Source: Streptomyces europaeiscabiei (GTDB lineage Bacteria > Actinomycetota > Actinomycetes > Streptomycetales > Streptomycetaceae). From it: DNA of 64,000 nt. The stretch spans positions 7,940,001 through 8,004,000 of the forward strand of contig NZ_CP107841.1 in the NCBI RefSeq assembly GCF_036346855.1, read 5' to 3'. Below, piece by piece: positions 9,411 through 18,452 of this stretch; within the stretch, counting starts at the first letter, position 1, and every line of letters begins with the position of its first letter. The notes under the pieces are model-generated. The model was not told the origin of the DNA. It was given only the letters and a program-made list of their open reading frames with translations, and ran no database searches. Made by a program: the position numbers and the translations under genes.

Positions 9411-9424
9411 TTAAAACGCTTTAA
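9411..9424. promoter_or_regulatory. LacI-type operator between the transporter and its regulator
   Basis: TTAAAACGCTTTAA, one mismatch from the iolC operator core. It lies 183 bp before the binding-protein gene and 76 bp before the regulator. A TACTAT -10-like element for the regulator follows at 9432-9437, so binding here could repress both directions, including autoregulation. Confidence 0.65.
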
Positions 9425-9499
9425 GTTCTGGTACTATCGGATTGTTTCGCGAGCGTGTCAAGGGTGTTGTGCCAGCAGATTTCCGCAGGGGAGGCGCAA

Positions 9500-10531
9500 G
9501 TGGGCGACGGTGATCCCGTACGTCACCGGAATGGCGCGAACAAGCGTCCCCGGCTGGAGGACGTGGCCGCGCGGGTGGGCCTGTCCACCGCGTCGGTGTC
9601 TCTTGTGCTGCGTGGGGTGGCCGGTCCCAGTGAGCGGACGCGGCAACGTGTCCTCAGGGCGGCCGCAGACCTCGGCTATCAGGTGGACCGTACGGCCAGC
9701 GTGCTCGCGAGCCGGCGCAGCCGTCTGCTGGGCGTCATGATCGACATCTACAGCCCGTTCCACGCCGAGTTGGTCGACCATCTGCATGTGGCGGCCGAGG
9801 AGGTCGGCTATGACCTGGTGCTCAGCACCCTGACGCGCACCCGCGACGAGCACACGGCCGTCGAGACGCTGCTCGCCTACCGCAGCGAGGCCCTGATCCT
9901 CCTCGGCCCGACCGTCCCCACCGCGACCCTCGCCGCCCTCGACCGCAAGGCGCCGGTCATCGCCGTCGGCCGCCGGATCTCCGACGCGGCCCTGGACGTC
10001 GTGCGCACCGCTGACGACGACGGGGTCGGCCAGATCGTCGACCATCTCGTCGGGCTCGGCCATCGTGCGATCACCTATGTCGACGGTGGCAAGGGCGTGA
10101 TCGCCACCGATCGGCGCCGGGGTTACCGCACCGCCATGCGCCGCCACGGCCTGGACGAACACATCAGCGTCCTGCGCGGCGACCACACCGAAGCGGCCGG
10201 CGAGCGCGCCGCGGGCCAGCTACTCGAAGCCGGCGATCTTCCCACCGCCGTCGTCGCCTTCAACGACCAGTGCGCCATCGGCGTCCTGGCCGCCCTGGCC
10301 CGCGCCGGGGTCGAGATCCCTGGCCGGGTGTCCGTGGTCGGCTACGACGACGACACCCACTCCCGGCTGAGCTGCTTCAATCTGACCACGGTCAGCCAGG
10401 GGGCCGAGGCGCAGGCGCGGCATGCGGTGACCGCGGCCGTCGAGCGCCTCGACCAGGACCGGACCGAACCCCGCGAGGTCGTCCTCACCCCGCGTCTCGT
10501 CCTCCGGGGGACGACGGCGAAGCCCGTCTGA
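9500..10531 (+). CDS. LacI-family transcriptional regulator of the inositol locus
   Basis: 343 residues. An N-terminal lambda-type helix-turn-helix reads LEDVAARVGLSTASVSLVLRG, followed by hinge helix ASVLASRRSRLLG and a periplasmic-binding-like effector domain. The GTG chosen is preceded by GGGGAGG at 5 bp; an upstream in-frame GTG lacks a site. Divergent from the importer and flanking the matching operator, so the likely ligand is inositol or an early metabolite. By position it is the functional counterpart of an IolR repressor, although Bacillus IolR is a DeoR protein. Confidence 0.87.
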   Translation: MGDGDPVRHRNGANKRPRLEDVAARVGLSTASVSLVLRGVAGPSERTRQRVLRAAADLGYQVDRTASVLASRRSRLLGVMIDIYSPFHAELVDHLHVAAEEVGYDLVLSTLTRTRDEHTAVETLLAYRSEALILLGPTVPTATLAALDRKAPVIAVGRRISDAALDVVRTADDDGVGQIVDHLVGLGHRAITYVDGGKGVIATDRRRGYRTAMRRHGLDEHISVLRGDHTEAAGERAAGQLLEAGDLPTAVVAFNDQCAIGVLAALARAGVEIPGRVSVVGYDDDTHSRLSCFNLTTVSQGAEAQARHAVTAAVERLDQDRTEPREVVLTPRLVLRGTTAKPV

Positions 10532-10897
10532 CGTATACGTCGTGCCAGGGCGTGCCCGAGCGGTTTGATGCAGATCAGCGGTTGGATCTTGTCGGCCGCT
10601 GTGGACACGGTTCGTGCCTGCGCCGCTGTAGGGCTGACCCGCAGGTCGAGCAGGATCTGGAACTTCGTGTGCCAGACGATGTCGGCCACGCAATACCACC
10701 TTTTCATTGTGAAAAGCCGTGAGAACTACGGTAGCGACGACTACTGACAACGAGGGATGGAGCAGGCACGGCAATGGTCGTAAATCGGCCGCCGCACCGG
10801 GCCGGGCATCCGCCGCGACCGTGCTGTCGGCTTCCCCGTCAGCGTCCTCGCGGTTTGTCGGGACACGAATATCGCAGCCGTGAAGCCAACGTCGGTG
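10532..10897. other. Intergenic stretch without a recognisable gene
   Basis: About 370 bp. Short open frames exist on both strands (for example a 58-codon minus-strand stretch starting near 10707), but none has a known domain or a clear ribosome site. It may hold gene debris. Confidence 0.4.
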
Positions 10898-11404
10898 TCA
10901 GTGAACAGGCTTCGGGGGGAGCACTCGCTCAAGGAAGTCCAGTCGAACCTGGCGAGGCAGTTGGCTGTCCAAGCCGAGGGCTGTGCGGATGGAATCGGCG
11001 CTGACGTCACGTGGGATGTCCAGCCGACGCTCGGCATCTCCGATGATCTCGCCAATGATGTGGTGGGCGGCTTGTGGATGATGCCCGATAAGCCAGTCCA
11101 GCGTCTTCGCCACAGGTGTTGCGATGCCGTAGAAGGGCGAATCCGTACCGCCGGTGGCTCTGTGCACTTCCTGGCCGTAGGCGAACTCGTCGAGGATGGC
11201 GTGTCGGAGAGTGGCGGCCAGATCGTAGGGATCGATGATGCTGGCGGTGTCTGCGGCGACACTCCAAGCGAGTTCATCGGCGACCTCTTGAACGGAAGCC
11301 TGGGTGCGGTGGCGCAGGGCCCCGCGCTTGCGCCAGTCGGGCCGCTCCCACAGGACGCCGAAACCGCATTTAGGAGTGTCGTGCCCCTCATCTCCTAGGG
11401 GCAC
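10898..11404 (-). CDS. Hypothetical protein
   Basis: About 168 residues if it starts at the GTG inside a large hairpin, where TAGGAG gives a ribosome site 4 bp upstream; the frame stays open for a further 55 codons, so a longer form is possible. The product is soluble and mostly helical by composition, with segments DPYDLAATLRHAILDEFAYG and WLIGHHPQAAHHIIGEIIG. I do not recognise the family. The start lies within an 18-bp perfect inverted repeat, so folding of the mRNA could control translation. Confidence 0.45.
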   Translation of the reverse strand: MPLGDEGHDTPKCGFGVLWERPDWRKRGALRHRTQASVQEVADELAWSVAADTASIIDPYDLAATLRHAILDEFAYGQEVHRATGGTDSPFYGIATPVAKTLDWLIGHHPQAAHHIIGEIIGDAERRLDIPRDVSADSIRTALGLDSQLPRQVRLDFLERVLPPKPVH

Positions 11405-11414
11405 GACACTCCTA
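11371..11414. repeat. 18-bp perfect inverted repeat
   Basis: Arms 11371-11388 (taggagtgtcgtgcccct) and 11397-11414 are exact reverse complements around an 8-base loop. Either transcript would fold into a very stable hairpin. No T-run follows, so a simple intrinsic terminator is not obvious. The proximal arm contains the proposed ribosome site and GTG of the minus-strand gene. Confidence 0.75.
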
Positions 11415-11594
11415 CCGATCAGATGTCCCGGAAGAGACCAGCGAGTCCTGTGACCTGCCGCAATGGGTGGCTCCTGACTGCTGACCTGCGTTAATGTCCT
11501 TTCTGCTGTTTCACGCTCATGCCTGTTGATGCGGCCGGAAGTCCCAGAAAAGTCCCAGGAGACTCCCATCGCCCGCTGTCACTCTTTCGGCTCT

Positions 11595-13040
11595 ATGCAG
11601 AGTGTGCGGGTGCGGTGTGGGCTGGTGTTCGTGCATCGGTGGTCGGCCCTGAACGAACGGCAACGCGTGCTTCTCGAACGGCTTGCGGCGGGAGAGGAGC
11701 CCAGAGCCTGGGCGCCGGGTGAATGGCGCTCGGCTTATGCCCTGCGTGATCGCGGGCTCCTGACTGTCAGCCGCGGTGGCGGTGACGTGCGTATGGAGGT
11801 CACCGAGGCTGGCCGGTTCTACCTTCGGCAGGGTCATCATCCAGACGACCCGGCGTTCGCGGACGTCGATGTTCACGGAGTGTCCGCCGAACCTGTGGCG
11901 CCGGTGAAAGGGGGAGGACGGCGCGAGACCACGAGTCGAAAGCGCACCTTGACGCCCTACAGTGAGCGGCCCGTCGCGCGCGCTCGACAGGCGAAGGCGC
12001 AGGAGTTGATCGAGCGACTGGTTACCGGGGGGCGTGTCTGTCTCGTCGACCCCGATGACGACGAAATCGCGGAGTGGCGGCGCGTGGTCAACTACGCGAA
12101 GCGACACGGCTTGGAGCCGCCGGGCAAGCGCATCGAGAAGGTGGGCCTCGGTTCACGTGGGTTGGAGATACACCTTGTGGAAGGCCCGCATCCCAATTCA
12201 CGGAGCCAGCGGCTGAAAGACGACGCGTCGGTGGTCCCGGTACCCGCGCGACTGAGTTCCCTCCATCCTGCTGTGGTTGCGCTCAGGGACGACGAGGGGC
12301 AGTTGGTGATTCCGCCTGTGCTCCGTCGCCGGTCGCTCCTGATTCTGCAGGCACTGGCTGCCGAGGCGGTGCGGCGGGGCTACGAGATCAGGCGCGGCCG
12401 GTTGTCCTACTCGCGGCGTGAAGGCGGGGTGGACGTGGTCGTCGACGGCTTCGCGCACACGGTCACCGTCAGGCAGGAGTTCCCGCAGTCCACGAATCCC
12501 GAGCGCTCCGTGCGTCTCGTTGTCGAGCTTGACCACGGCCGTTTTGGCCAGTCAGGCCGGACGGGCCGATGGCGGGATCGGAAGGACCGGGTGCTTGAGG
12601 ACGCCCTGGGCTTTATTCTCGGGGAGATCGAGGCGCGAGTGCTGGAGGACGCACAGCGCAGAGAAATCGAGGAGCGGGCCAAAGCGGAGCGTGCAGTTCG
12701 CTGGCGAGCGGCCGTGGAGGAGGCGAAGGCGCGAGCAGTTCAGGATCAACTCGCCGAGGTGCTTCGTGAAGAGGCCGACCGCTGGCGGGAGGCCGCTGTG
12801 CTCGGTGAGTACTGCACAGCGCTGGAACGTCGTCTCGGCGAGCTGGGCGGTGCCATGGACGAGTCGGCTCTGGACTCGGCCCGGCGTTGGTTGGAGTGGT
12901 CGTACGGCTACGCGCGGGAGATCGACCCCTTGCTCCGGCTTCCGGGAATGCCGAACACACGTGAACCGACGCCGGAGGAGCTCGAACCACACCTGAAGGG
13001 ATGGAGCCCCTACAAGCCGGAACGACGGAACGGACGGTGA
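11595..13040 (+). CDS. Hypothetical protein with N-terminal winged-helix-like and coiled-coil regions
   Basis: About 481 residues; the start is uncertain because upstream and downstream in-frame starts all lack a clear ribosome site. Residues near 15-75 (LNERQRVLLERLAAGEEP, then LRDRGLLTV, then VTEAGRFYLRQG) look like a winged helix. A middle region has QELIERLVTGGRVCLVDPDD and the stretch near residues 350-400 is a charged coiled coil. Proteins of this layout are common and uncharacterised in Streptomyces, often near mobile DNA. A fragment of a paralogue lies at 35103-35189. No function is assigned. Confidence 0.6.
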   Translation: MQSVRVRCGLVFVHRWSALNERQRVLLERLAAGEEPRAWAPGEWRSAYALRDRGLLTVSRGGGDVRMEVTEAGRFYLRQGHHPDDPAFADVDVHGVSAEPVAPVKGGGRRETTSRKRTLTPYSERPVARARQAKAQELIERLVTGGRVCLVDPDDDEIAEWRRVVNYAKRHGLEPPGKRIEKVGLGSRGLEIHLVEGPHPNSRSQRLKDDASVVPVPARLSSLHPAVVALRDDEGQLVIPPVLRRRSLLILQALAAEAVRRGYEIRRGRLSYSRREGGVDVVVDGFAHTVTVRQEFPQSTNPERSVRLVVELDHGRFGQSGRTGRWRDRKDRVLEDALGFILGEIEARVLEDAQRREIEERAKAERAVRWRAAVEEAKARAVQDQLAEVLREEADRWREAAVLGEYCTALERRLGELGGAMDESALDSARRWLEWSYGYAREIDPLLRLPGMPNTREPTPEELEPHLKGWSPYKPERRNGR

Positions 13041-13293
13041 CTCGGTAGTGAACAGCCTGCTGGCTCCGTCGGGCAGGTGTCTACGGAGGGGCGGAGACGC
13101 TTCGGGACGGGCCGACAGTGGGCAGCGCAGCTGTGCTGTCGACTTTCGGCCAAGTTGCGGTGAACGTGTGCGGACGTAGCCGGACGTCCACGGACTGACG
13201 CGAACACAGTGAGAACTACTGAGACTGAATGGGACTGGCCAGGTTCGATCCACGATGGGTTACCTGCTTTGTTCCGCGGGCCACACTGCCTCT

Positions 13294-13788
13294 ATGACGA
13301 GCTTTCAGCAGCGGAAAGCAATAGGTGACGCGCATGAGCGGCACGTCGCCGAGCAACTCACCGAGCGAGGGTGGGAAGTCGACTTCTGGGGCCAAGGGCA
13401 GCTGAGCCGGGCGCTTCAATGGGCGCTCCGGAAGACCGACAGTTCCATTCGCTGGTTCCCGGATCTCATTGCGGCGAAGGCCAAAGACCTCGTACTGATC
13501 GACTGCAAGGGCGGCATGACCAGCAGGCGAACGGGCCGACATGCTGTCGAACGCGCCGCCGTGCTGGCGCACTTGCAGCTCGTTGCCTGGACGCAGCTCC
13601 CGATCTACTACGTGTTTGATGGCCTCGATGCGTGGTCGCCATACGACGTGCTTGTCGCGGGGCAGGAAGGGCCGCACAGCATTGCGGGATCGGGTGCCCC
13701 GTACTTTCTGATCTCTGCCCAGGGAGCCCGTCGCTTCGACGACCTGTTCGGCACGCCGGACGTCGCCCAGTTCGGTATCGCCTCGTAG
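13294..13788 (+). CDS. Putative PD-(D/E)xK nuclease-fold protein
   Basis: 164 residues. WFPDLIAAKAKDLVLIDCKGG fits the PD...D-x-K metal-binding core of the restriction-endonuclease-like superfamily, preceded by a helix with GDAHERHVAEQLTERGWEVD that matches the fold's first helix. This is pattern recognition only. The start is uncertain: ATG at 13294 lacks a strong ribosome site, and an ATG 39 bp upstream is in frame. It follows the coiled-coil gene on the same strand with a 253-bp gap. It could be a phage- or plasmid-derived nuclease. Confidence 0.55.
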   Translation: MTSFQQRKAIGDAHERHVAEQLTERGWEVDFWGQGQLSRALQWALRKTDSSIRWFPDLIAAKAKDLVLIDCKGGMTSRRTGRHAVERAAVLAHLQLVAWTQLPIYYVFDGLDAWSPYDVLVAGQEGPHSIAGSGAPYFLISAQGARRFDDLFGTPDVAQFGIAS

Positions 13789-13985
13789 TCCTGGTCGTTA
13801 CTTGCTCGGCCGCCTTCAAGCCGAACAGGGAGCCGACACGAGCAACCCTGACTTTCGGCCCCGTACGCGCTGTCGACACCTCGAGTCATCGCCGGGCTCT
13901 CTTCAAGCCTCGCATCATCGCGTTGCGCATCCGAGGTATTGGGAAACTCTCGGTTGGGCCGGTGGCGGTGAACCCGCCAGTTCCA

Positions 13986-14019
13986 GGGGCGCCGACCCAT
14001 TCCGCGGCGTCGGCGCCCC
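13986..14019. terminator. Hairpin between convergent genes
   Basis: GGGGCGCCGAC (13986-13996) pairs perfectly with GTCGGCGCCCC (14009-14019) around a 12-base loop. It lies between the plus-strand nuclease-like gene and the minus-strand oxidoreductase, so it can end transcription from both. The rest of the 420-bp gap from 13789 to 14209 shows no gene I can support. Confidence 0.55.
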
Positions 14020-14209
14020 GGTTGAGGCGGGACTGGCTTCGAATAGGTCTTCTGGCCCCGGGGGGCGATCTCTGGGCCGGTTGCGAACGCGACTCGATTG
14101 GCCCCACTTGGGTGCGAGCCGTGTGCGGCCTCGCGGTGATGGGCTGTCAGGCCAGAACAGCGACTGCTCGCGGCGATTCAGGCAGACACCGCCCACCACA
14201 TCGGGATCG

Positions 14210-15232
14210 TTAAAAGCGATCCGGGCGGCAACCTGACAGAGCCGACTCAACGGTCCCGTCGACCAACTCCCGCGCGACCAGGCGGCCCACGGCCGCGGCG
14301 AGCGTGACCGCCGAGTGCATCACTGCCAAGTAGAGGCCGGGGACCTCGGCGACCGGGCCGACGATCGGCTCACCGTCGGCCGGCATGGGGCGCACTCCGA
14401 TTCGGGTGCTGAGCAGTTCGACGCTCCCGGCGCCATGGAAGGTGGACCGGACGGCGGCAAGGGTTCGTTCGGGCGAGTCCGCGGCGGCGATCAGTCGGTC
14501 CGGGGCGACCTGCCGAAGATCGAAGTCCTCGGTGTTGACCACGGTGCGGACCAGACCGGCCGGGGCGCTGAGCCGGAACAGCTGCGACGGCGACGGTTCG
14601 ACCGGGACGCGCACACCGAGCGGTGCGCCCAGCGCGGCCGTGGCAACTCCGGCCGCCAGCACCACCGTCGCACCGGAGAGGGGTCCTGCTGTCGTATCGA
14701 CCCCGGCGATCCGGCCCGCCGTGTCCCGGCGGACCGCGGTAACCGGCGTGTCCAGATGTACCCGGGCTCCATGGGTGCGAGCGGCCTCGACCAGCCGCTC
14801 GGTCACGCCCACCGAGTCAACAGCGCCGTCACCTGGCGCCCAGACAGCCCACTCCGGAGGCTGCCGAAGGGCGGGCTCGAGCGTCGCCACGGTGGCCGCA
14901 TCCAGGATCGTCTGCCCGGGTCCGGCGTCCGGCGCACTGTCATGCCTGTTCCAGCTCAGCGAGCCGGACCAGGTCACTGGGAGTCCCGGCAACTCGGCCC
15001 CGAGCCGGTGGTACTCCGCCGTCGCGGTGGCCCGCAGCCCGGCGGCCGGAACTGTGAGCACGCCGGACGATCCGATCCAGGCGAACGAGTCCGCCGTCAC
15101 GCCGGCGCCTGGCCGCCCGGCGTCGACCAACGTCACGTTGGCGCCCGCCCGGGCGGCGTGATAGGCCACCGATGCGCCGACAATGCCGGCGCCCACGACG
15201 ACCAAGTCCCTGTTCACTGATGGGCTCAACAC
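14210..15232 (-). CDS. FAD-dependent oxidoreductase (DAO/DadA family)
   Basis: About 340 residues of the glycine/D-amino-acid oxidase superfamily. The Rossmann fingerprint DLVVVGAGIVGASVAYHAAR is at the N-terminus, a second FAD contact TVVLAAGVATAALG lies mid-protein, and the C-terminus has RPMPADGEPIVGPVAEVPGLY, all usual for the family. It probably oxidises an amine or amino acid; the substrate cannot be told. The GTG chosen has GAGG 8 bp upstream; another GTG is 6 bp earlier. Confidence 0.78.
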   Translation of the reverse strand: MLSPSVNRDLVVVGAGIVGASVAYHAARAGANVTLVDAGRPGAGVTADSFAWIGSSGVLTVPAAGLRATATAEYHRLGAELPGLPVTWSGSLSWNRHDSAPDAGPGQTILDAATVATLEPALRQPPEWAVWAPGDGAVDSVGVTERLVEAARTHGARVHLDTPVTAVRRDTAGRIAGVDTTAGPLSGATVVLAAGVATAALGAPLGVRVPVEPSPSQLFRLSAPAGLVRTVVNTEDFDLRQVAPDRLIAAADSPERTLAAVRSTFHGAGSVELLSTRIGVRPMPADGEPIVGPVAEVPGLYLAVMHSAVTLAAAVGRLVARELVDGTVESALSGCRPDRF

Positions 15233-15366
15233 GTGCACGACCTCAGCGTCCGCCCGCGCGGCCTGGTGGGCCGACGCCCGCTGACCGAAGGCTGCCCGTA
15301 AACGAGATTCAGACGCGGGACACCAGTCACGCGCGTGCTGCAGACGTGCCAGAACCCCGTTCTCAT

Positions 15367-16113
15367 CTACGCAGCCTCCAGTCGGTATCGGTAGGCGGAG
15401 ACGTGCGACCGCGACTCGGCGGTGAACTCGGCACCCGTCCAGTCCGCGTGCCTGGTCTCCAGCTCGAATCCGGCCAGTTGCGCCATGAGGTCGAGTTCGG
15501 CCGGCCAGATGTAGCGGTGCGGGCCGCGCCCCAGCCGGGCCTGCCCGGTCTCGTCGAAGTGGAAGTGGTGCGATACGACGTGCTGGTTCAGAACGTCGTA
15601 GGTGTCCAGACCGATGTATCCGGGCTCAGAGCCCCAGACGACCGCCGCCTGCCCGGGTGGAAGCTTGCGCAGCTCGGGCACCCAGAGCTCGATGACGAAC
15701 CGGCCGCCGGGTGTGAGGTGGCGGGCGGCGTTGCGGAAGCACTCGACCTGCTCAGCCTGGGTGAGGAGGTTGGAAATGGTGTTGTAGACGAGGTAGACCA
15801 GCGTGTACTTCCCGGGGGCCACTGAGGTCGCCATGTCACCGATGACCACGGGAATCGTCGCTTCGTCTGCCTTGGTGCGCAGTTGATCGACCATCGGCCG
15901 CGACAACTCGATGCCGGTGACCGGTACTCCTCGCTCAGCCAGCGGGACGGCCACCCGGCCGGTGCCGACAGCGAATTCGAGTGCTGCTCCGTCGCCTGCG
16001 AGTCCGGCGAGGCGATCCACGGTCGGCCCCAGGATCCCGGGCGCGAACATGCCCGTCCCGGGCGTGTCATAGTGCTGGGCGGCATCGACGTCCCAGAGAG
16101 ATTCCTGCTGCAT
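15367..16113 (-). CDS. Class I SAM-dependent methyltransferase
   Basis: 248 residues. Motif I is ALEFAVGTGRVAVPLAERG, with VTGIELSRPMVDQLR following, and a later motif LTPGGRFVIELW. It begins with the WDVDAAQHYDTPGTGMF region common in this Streptomyces subgroup. Substrate unknown. The start is about 53 bp downstream of the P-loop kinase gene on the same strand, so the two may share a transcript. Confidence 0.78.
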   Translation of the reverse strand: MQQESLWDVDAAQHYDTPGTGMFAPGILGPTVDRLAGLAGDGAALEFAVGTGRVAVPLAERGVPVTGIELSRPMVDQLRTKADEATIPVVIGDMATSVAPGKYTLVYLVYNTISNLLTQAEQVECFRNAARHLTPGGRFVIELWVPELRKLPPGQAAVVWGSEPGYIGLDTYDVLNQHVVSHHFHFDETGQARLGRGPHRYIWPAELDLMAQLAGFELETRHADWTGAEFTAESRSHVSAYRYRLEAA

Positions 16114-16166
16114 ACCGCCAGCCTTCGCCGTCGGCCCGAGCGATGTCCAATGATTATCGGCCCCCC

Positions 16167-16691
16167 CTACCAAGCAGCCGCCTTGATCACGTCCACGGCG
16201 ATGTCCTCGACCGACCGGCCGTCGGTCGGGATACGAACAGTGCCCGCCGGAGCCTTCTCGTCCAGTTCCCGTGCGTTCCGCAGGCTCCGCTCGATGTGGG
16301 CGGTGAGCTGCGAGCCGGTTTCGCGTTGGGCGAGGCGTTCCCGCACGGTCGTCTCCCCTGCCGTGAGTAGGACGCAGGTGGCTCGGACCTCGCCGCCGCC
16401 CATGGCCCGGCTGATCATCGGCGCTTCCAGGATGCTCACCGTGTTCGTGTAGACGAGGCGACGCTGGCCCAGAGCGGCGTAGTTCGACCAGACCGCCGCG
16501 GTGTTCCGTTCGGTGATGGCCGCGCGGTGAGGGTCGTCCTGTGGGGCCGGATGGATCTGGTCCATGTAGTCGCCCTCGATCAGACAGTGCGCCGTTCCCT
16601 TCCCCTGCAATGCCGCAGATACCTCCCATGCGACGGTCGTCTTGCCGACGCCCGCCCCACCACCGATGAGCAACAGTTCGTAAGCGGTCAC
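16167..16691 (-). CDS. P-loop NTPase / small-molecule kinase-like protein
   Basis: 174 residues with Walker A GGGAGVGKTT near the N-terminus, GDYMDQI as a probable substrate Asp region and an Arg-rich lid (RERLAQRETGSQ). The layout resembles AAA_33/shikimate-kinase-like proteins found beside small-molecule-modifying genes. It precedes the methyltransferase. Function unproven. Confidence 0.65.
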   Translation of the reverse strand: MTAYELLLIGGGAGVGKTTVAWEVSAALQGKGTAHCLIEGDYMDQIHPAPQDDPHRAAITERNTAAVWSNYAALGQRRLVYTNTVSILEAPMISRAMGGGEVRATCVLLTAGETTVRERLAQRETGSQLTAHIERSLRNARELDEKAPAGTVRIPTDGRSVEDIAVDVIKAAAW

Positions 16692-16851
16692 GGCTCGTCA
16701 GCCTGGCAGAGTCCGGACTGTCACGTCGACCGGAAATACCCAGGGCCGGAATTCGGGCTTCGTGGAGAGGCGGTGGGAAAAATGACCGGCGCGGGCTGGT
16801 CGCACGTGCTCTCGTAAGGGGAACGAGACGTTCTCGAACCGAGGGGGCAGG

Positions 16852-17340
16852 TTGCCGGACCACGGATGTGTCTTCTGCGCGATCGCGCGAGGCCAGGCTG
16901 AGGCCAGCATCGTCTTCGAGGACGAATGGGTCCTCGCGTTCATGGACCTCCAACCCGTGACCCCGGGGCACTTGCTCGTCATCCCGAAGGCACATGCGGA
17001 GGGGCTGGAAGATTTGCAGGAGGACATCGGCGGGCGGGTCTGGACGGTGGCGCACCGGCTCGGACGCGCGCTGCGGCTGTCCGGCCTGCGGTGCGAGGGG
17101 GTCAATCTCTTCCTGGCCGATGGCGAGGCTGCCTTCCAGGAGGTCTTTCACGTCCACCTGCATGTCTTCCCCCGCTTCCAAGGGGATCCGTTCCGCATCG
17201 AGGCGGGCTGGCGGGTGCGCGAACGTCATCTGCTGGACGAGACGGCAGCGGCGGTCCGCAGCGGAATCACCGCCCTGGAGGACCCCGTTGCTGAGGCGGC
17301 GGGTGGAGTCGGGCCACCGGGCGTCCTGGAGCAGCCGTAA
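16852..17340 (+). CDS. HIT family hydrolase
   Basis: 162 residues. The N-terminal CVFCAIARG contains the Cys-x2-Cys common in bacterial HIT proteins; EDEWVLAFMDLQPVTPGHLLV is the standard HIT strand region, and VFHVHLHVFPR carries the HxHxH catalytic triad with a further H in HVF. It would hydrolyse or transfer nucleotidyl groups from dinucleoside polyphosphates or nucleotide conjugates. The TTG start follows GAGGGGGC; no better start in frame was found. Followed by an APH-fold kinase gene. Confidence 0.82.
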   Translation: MPDHGCVFCAIARGQAEASIVFEDEWVLAFMDLQPVTPGHLLVIPKAHAEGLEDLQEDIGGRVWTVAHRLGRALRLSGLRCEGVNLFLADGEAAFQEVFHVHLHVFPRFQGDPFRIEAGWRVRERHLLDETAAAVRSGITALEDPVAEAAGGVGPPGVLEQP

Positions 17341-17390
17341 GGCGCCTCTCGCACAACCACCGCCATCCGCCGAAGACGGGAAGACCCACG

Positions 17391-18368
17391 ATGAAACAGG
17401 ACCCCGAAAACGGCCTCACAGCGGCGGGCCCGGACATGCCCGCAGCGACAGGCAGCCGGAGGATGGCCTGGTCGGCGATGCCGCGCGAGGTGACCGCAAG
17501 GATCGAGCGGTTGCTCGGCAGCCCGGTGGCTGAGGCGATCAGCCAGCCGGGCGGGTTTTCCGAGGGCTTGGCCGCACGCGTGCGCCTGGCGAACGGCAGA
17601 CGTGTGTTCATCAAGGCGACGAGCGCGCTGAGGGCACCGGCGGTGGCGGACTTCCATCGCCGAGAGATCGCGGTGTCCGACCGGCTTCCCCAAGAGGTAC
17701 CGGCCCCACGTTTGCTCGATGCGTACGACGACGGCACCTGGGTGGTGCTGGCCTTCGAGGAGATCCTTGGACGTCTGCCAGCTCAGCCGTGGCAGCGGGA
17801 GGAACTCGCCCGGGTACTCGCGGCGGTGACCGACATGGCGGAGATACTGACGCCGTCGCCCGTGAACGAGGCGCTCTTGGGCGAGCCGCGCCTTGGAGGA
17901 TGGCTGGCGGTGGCGGACGATGCCGCAGTCAGGGGCAAGGTGGGAAAGCTGTCGTCGTGGGCGGCCCGTCACTTCGACGAACTCGCGGCGTTGGAGGAGA
18001 ACGCTTCGCTGGATGGCTCCACCCTCCTGCACGGAGACCTGTACCCGTTCAACATCATGCTGACCGCGGACCGCGTCTTCGTCGTCGACTGGCCGCACGC
18101 CTGGATCGGTCCCCGCCACTGTGACGCGGTCACGTTGATGTCCAGTGCTTCCCTCAGCGGCGTGGATCCGCAGCCGATCGCCGAGCACCACCCGCTCACC
18201 CGCGATCTCGACCCCGTCCAGGTCAACGAAGTGCTGGCACTGCACGCCGGATTCCTCCTGCGAGCCGCCGCCATGGCCGGGCCGGCCGCCGATCCCCACC
18301 TGGTGACCATGATGGCCACGTTGGGGCTCGCTTCACTGCGCTGGCTACGACAGCGACGACGGCTGTGA
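17391..18368 (+). CDS. Aminoglycoside phosphotransferase (APH) family protein
   Basis: 325 residues of the APH/choline-kinase-like fold: a Lys-containing N-lobe strand (VFIKATSALR), the catalytic loop LLHGDLYPFNIML (HxDxxxxN) and the metal-binding VVDWPHAW. Such proteins phosphorylate small hydroxyl compounds; a true antibiotic substrate is not implied. First of three APH-fold genes here, about 50 bp after the HIT gene and 84 bp before the next APH gene. Confidence 0.78.
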   Translation: MKQDPENGLTAAGPDMPAATGSRRMAWSAMPREVTARIERLLGSPVAEAISQPGGFSEGLAARVRLANGRRVFIKATSALRAPAVADFHRREIAVSDRLPQEVPAPRLLDAYDDGTWVVLAFEEILGRLPAQPWQREELARVLAAVTDMAEILTPSPVNEALLGEPRLGGWLAVADDAAVRGKVGKLSSWAARHFDELAALEENASLDGSTLLHGDLYPFNIMLTADRVFVVDWPHAWIGPRHCDAVTLMSSASLSGVDPQPIAEHHPLTRDLDPVQVNEVLALHAGFLLRAAAMAGPAADPHLVTMMATLGLASLRWLRQRRRL

Positions 18369-18452
18369 AGTGGCTGGTGCCGGGCTGCCGACAGGCAAGG
18401 TCGCGACAAGAAACAGGTTGCAGTTGAAGATCGTGGCGCGGATGCTTCCGCC

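Noticed and set aside
13237..13260. GGTTCGATCC resembling a tRNA T loop
   Set aside because: Flanking bases do not form the T stem or an acceptor stem, and no anticodon arm is present.
14140..14215. Possible terminator or small RNA downstream of the FAD oxidoreductase
   Set aside because: No stable stem other than the hairpin already listed at 13986-14019.
14211..14222. TTAAAAGCG similar to the inositol operator half site
   Set aside because: The second half of the palindrome is absent and the site is in the 3' end of an oxidoreductase gene.
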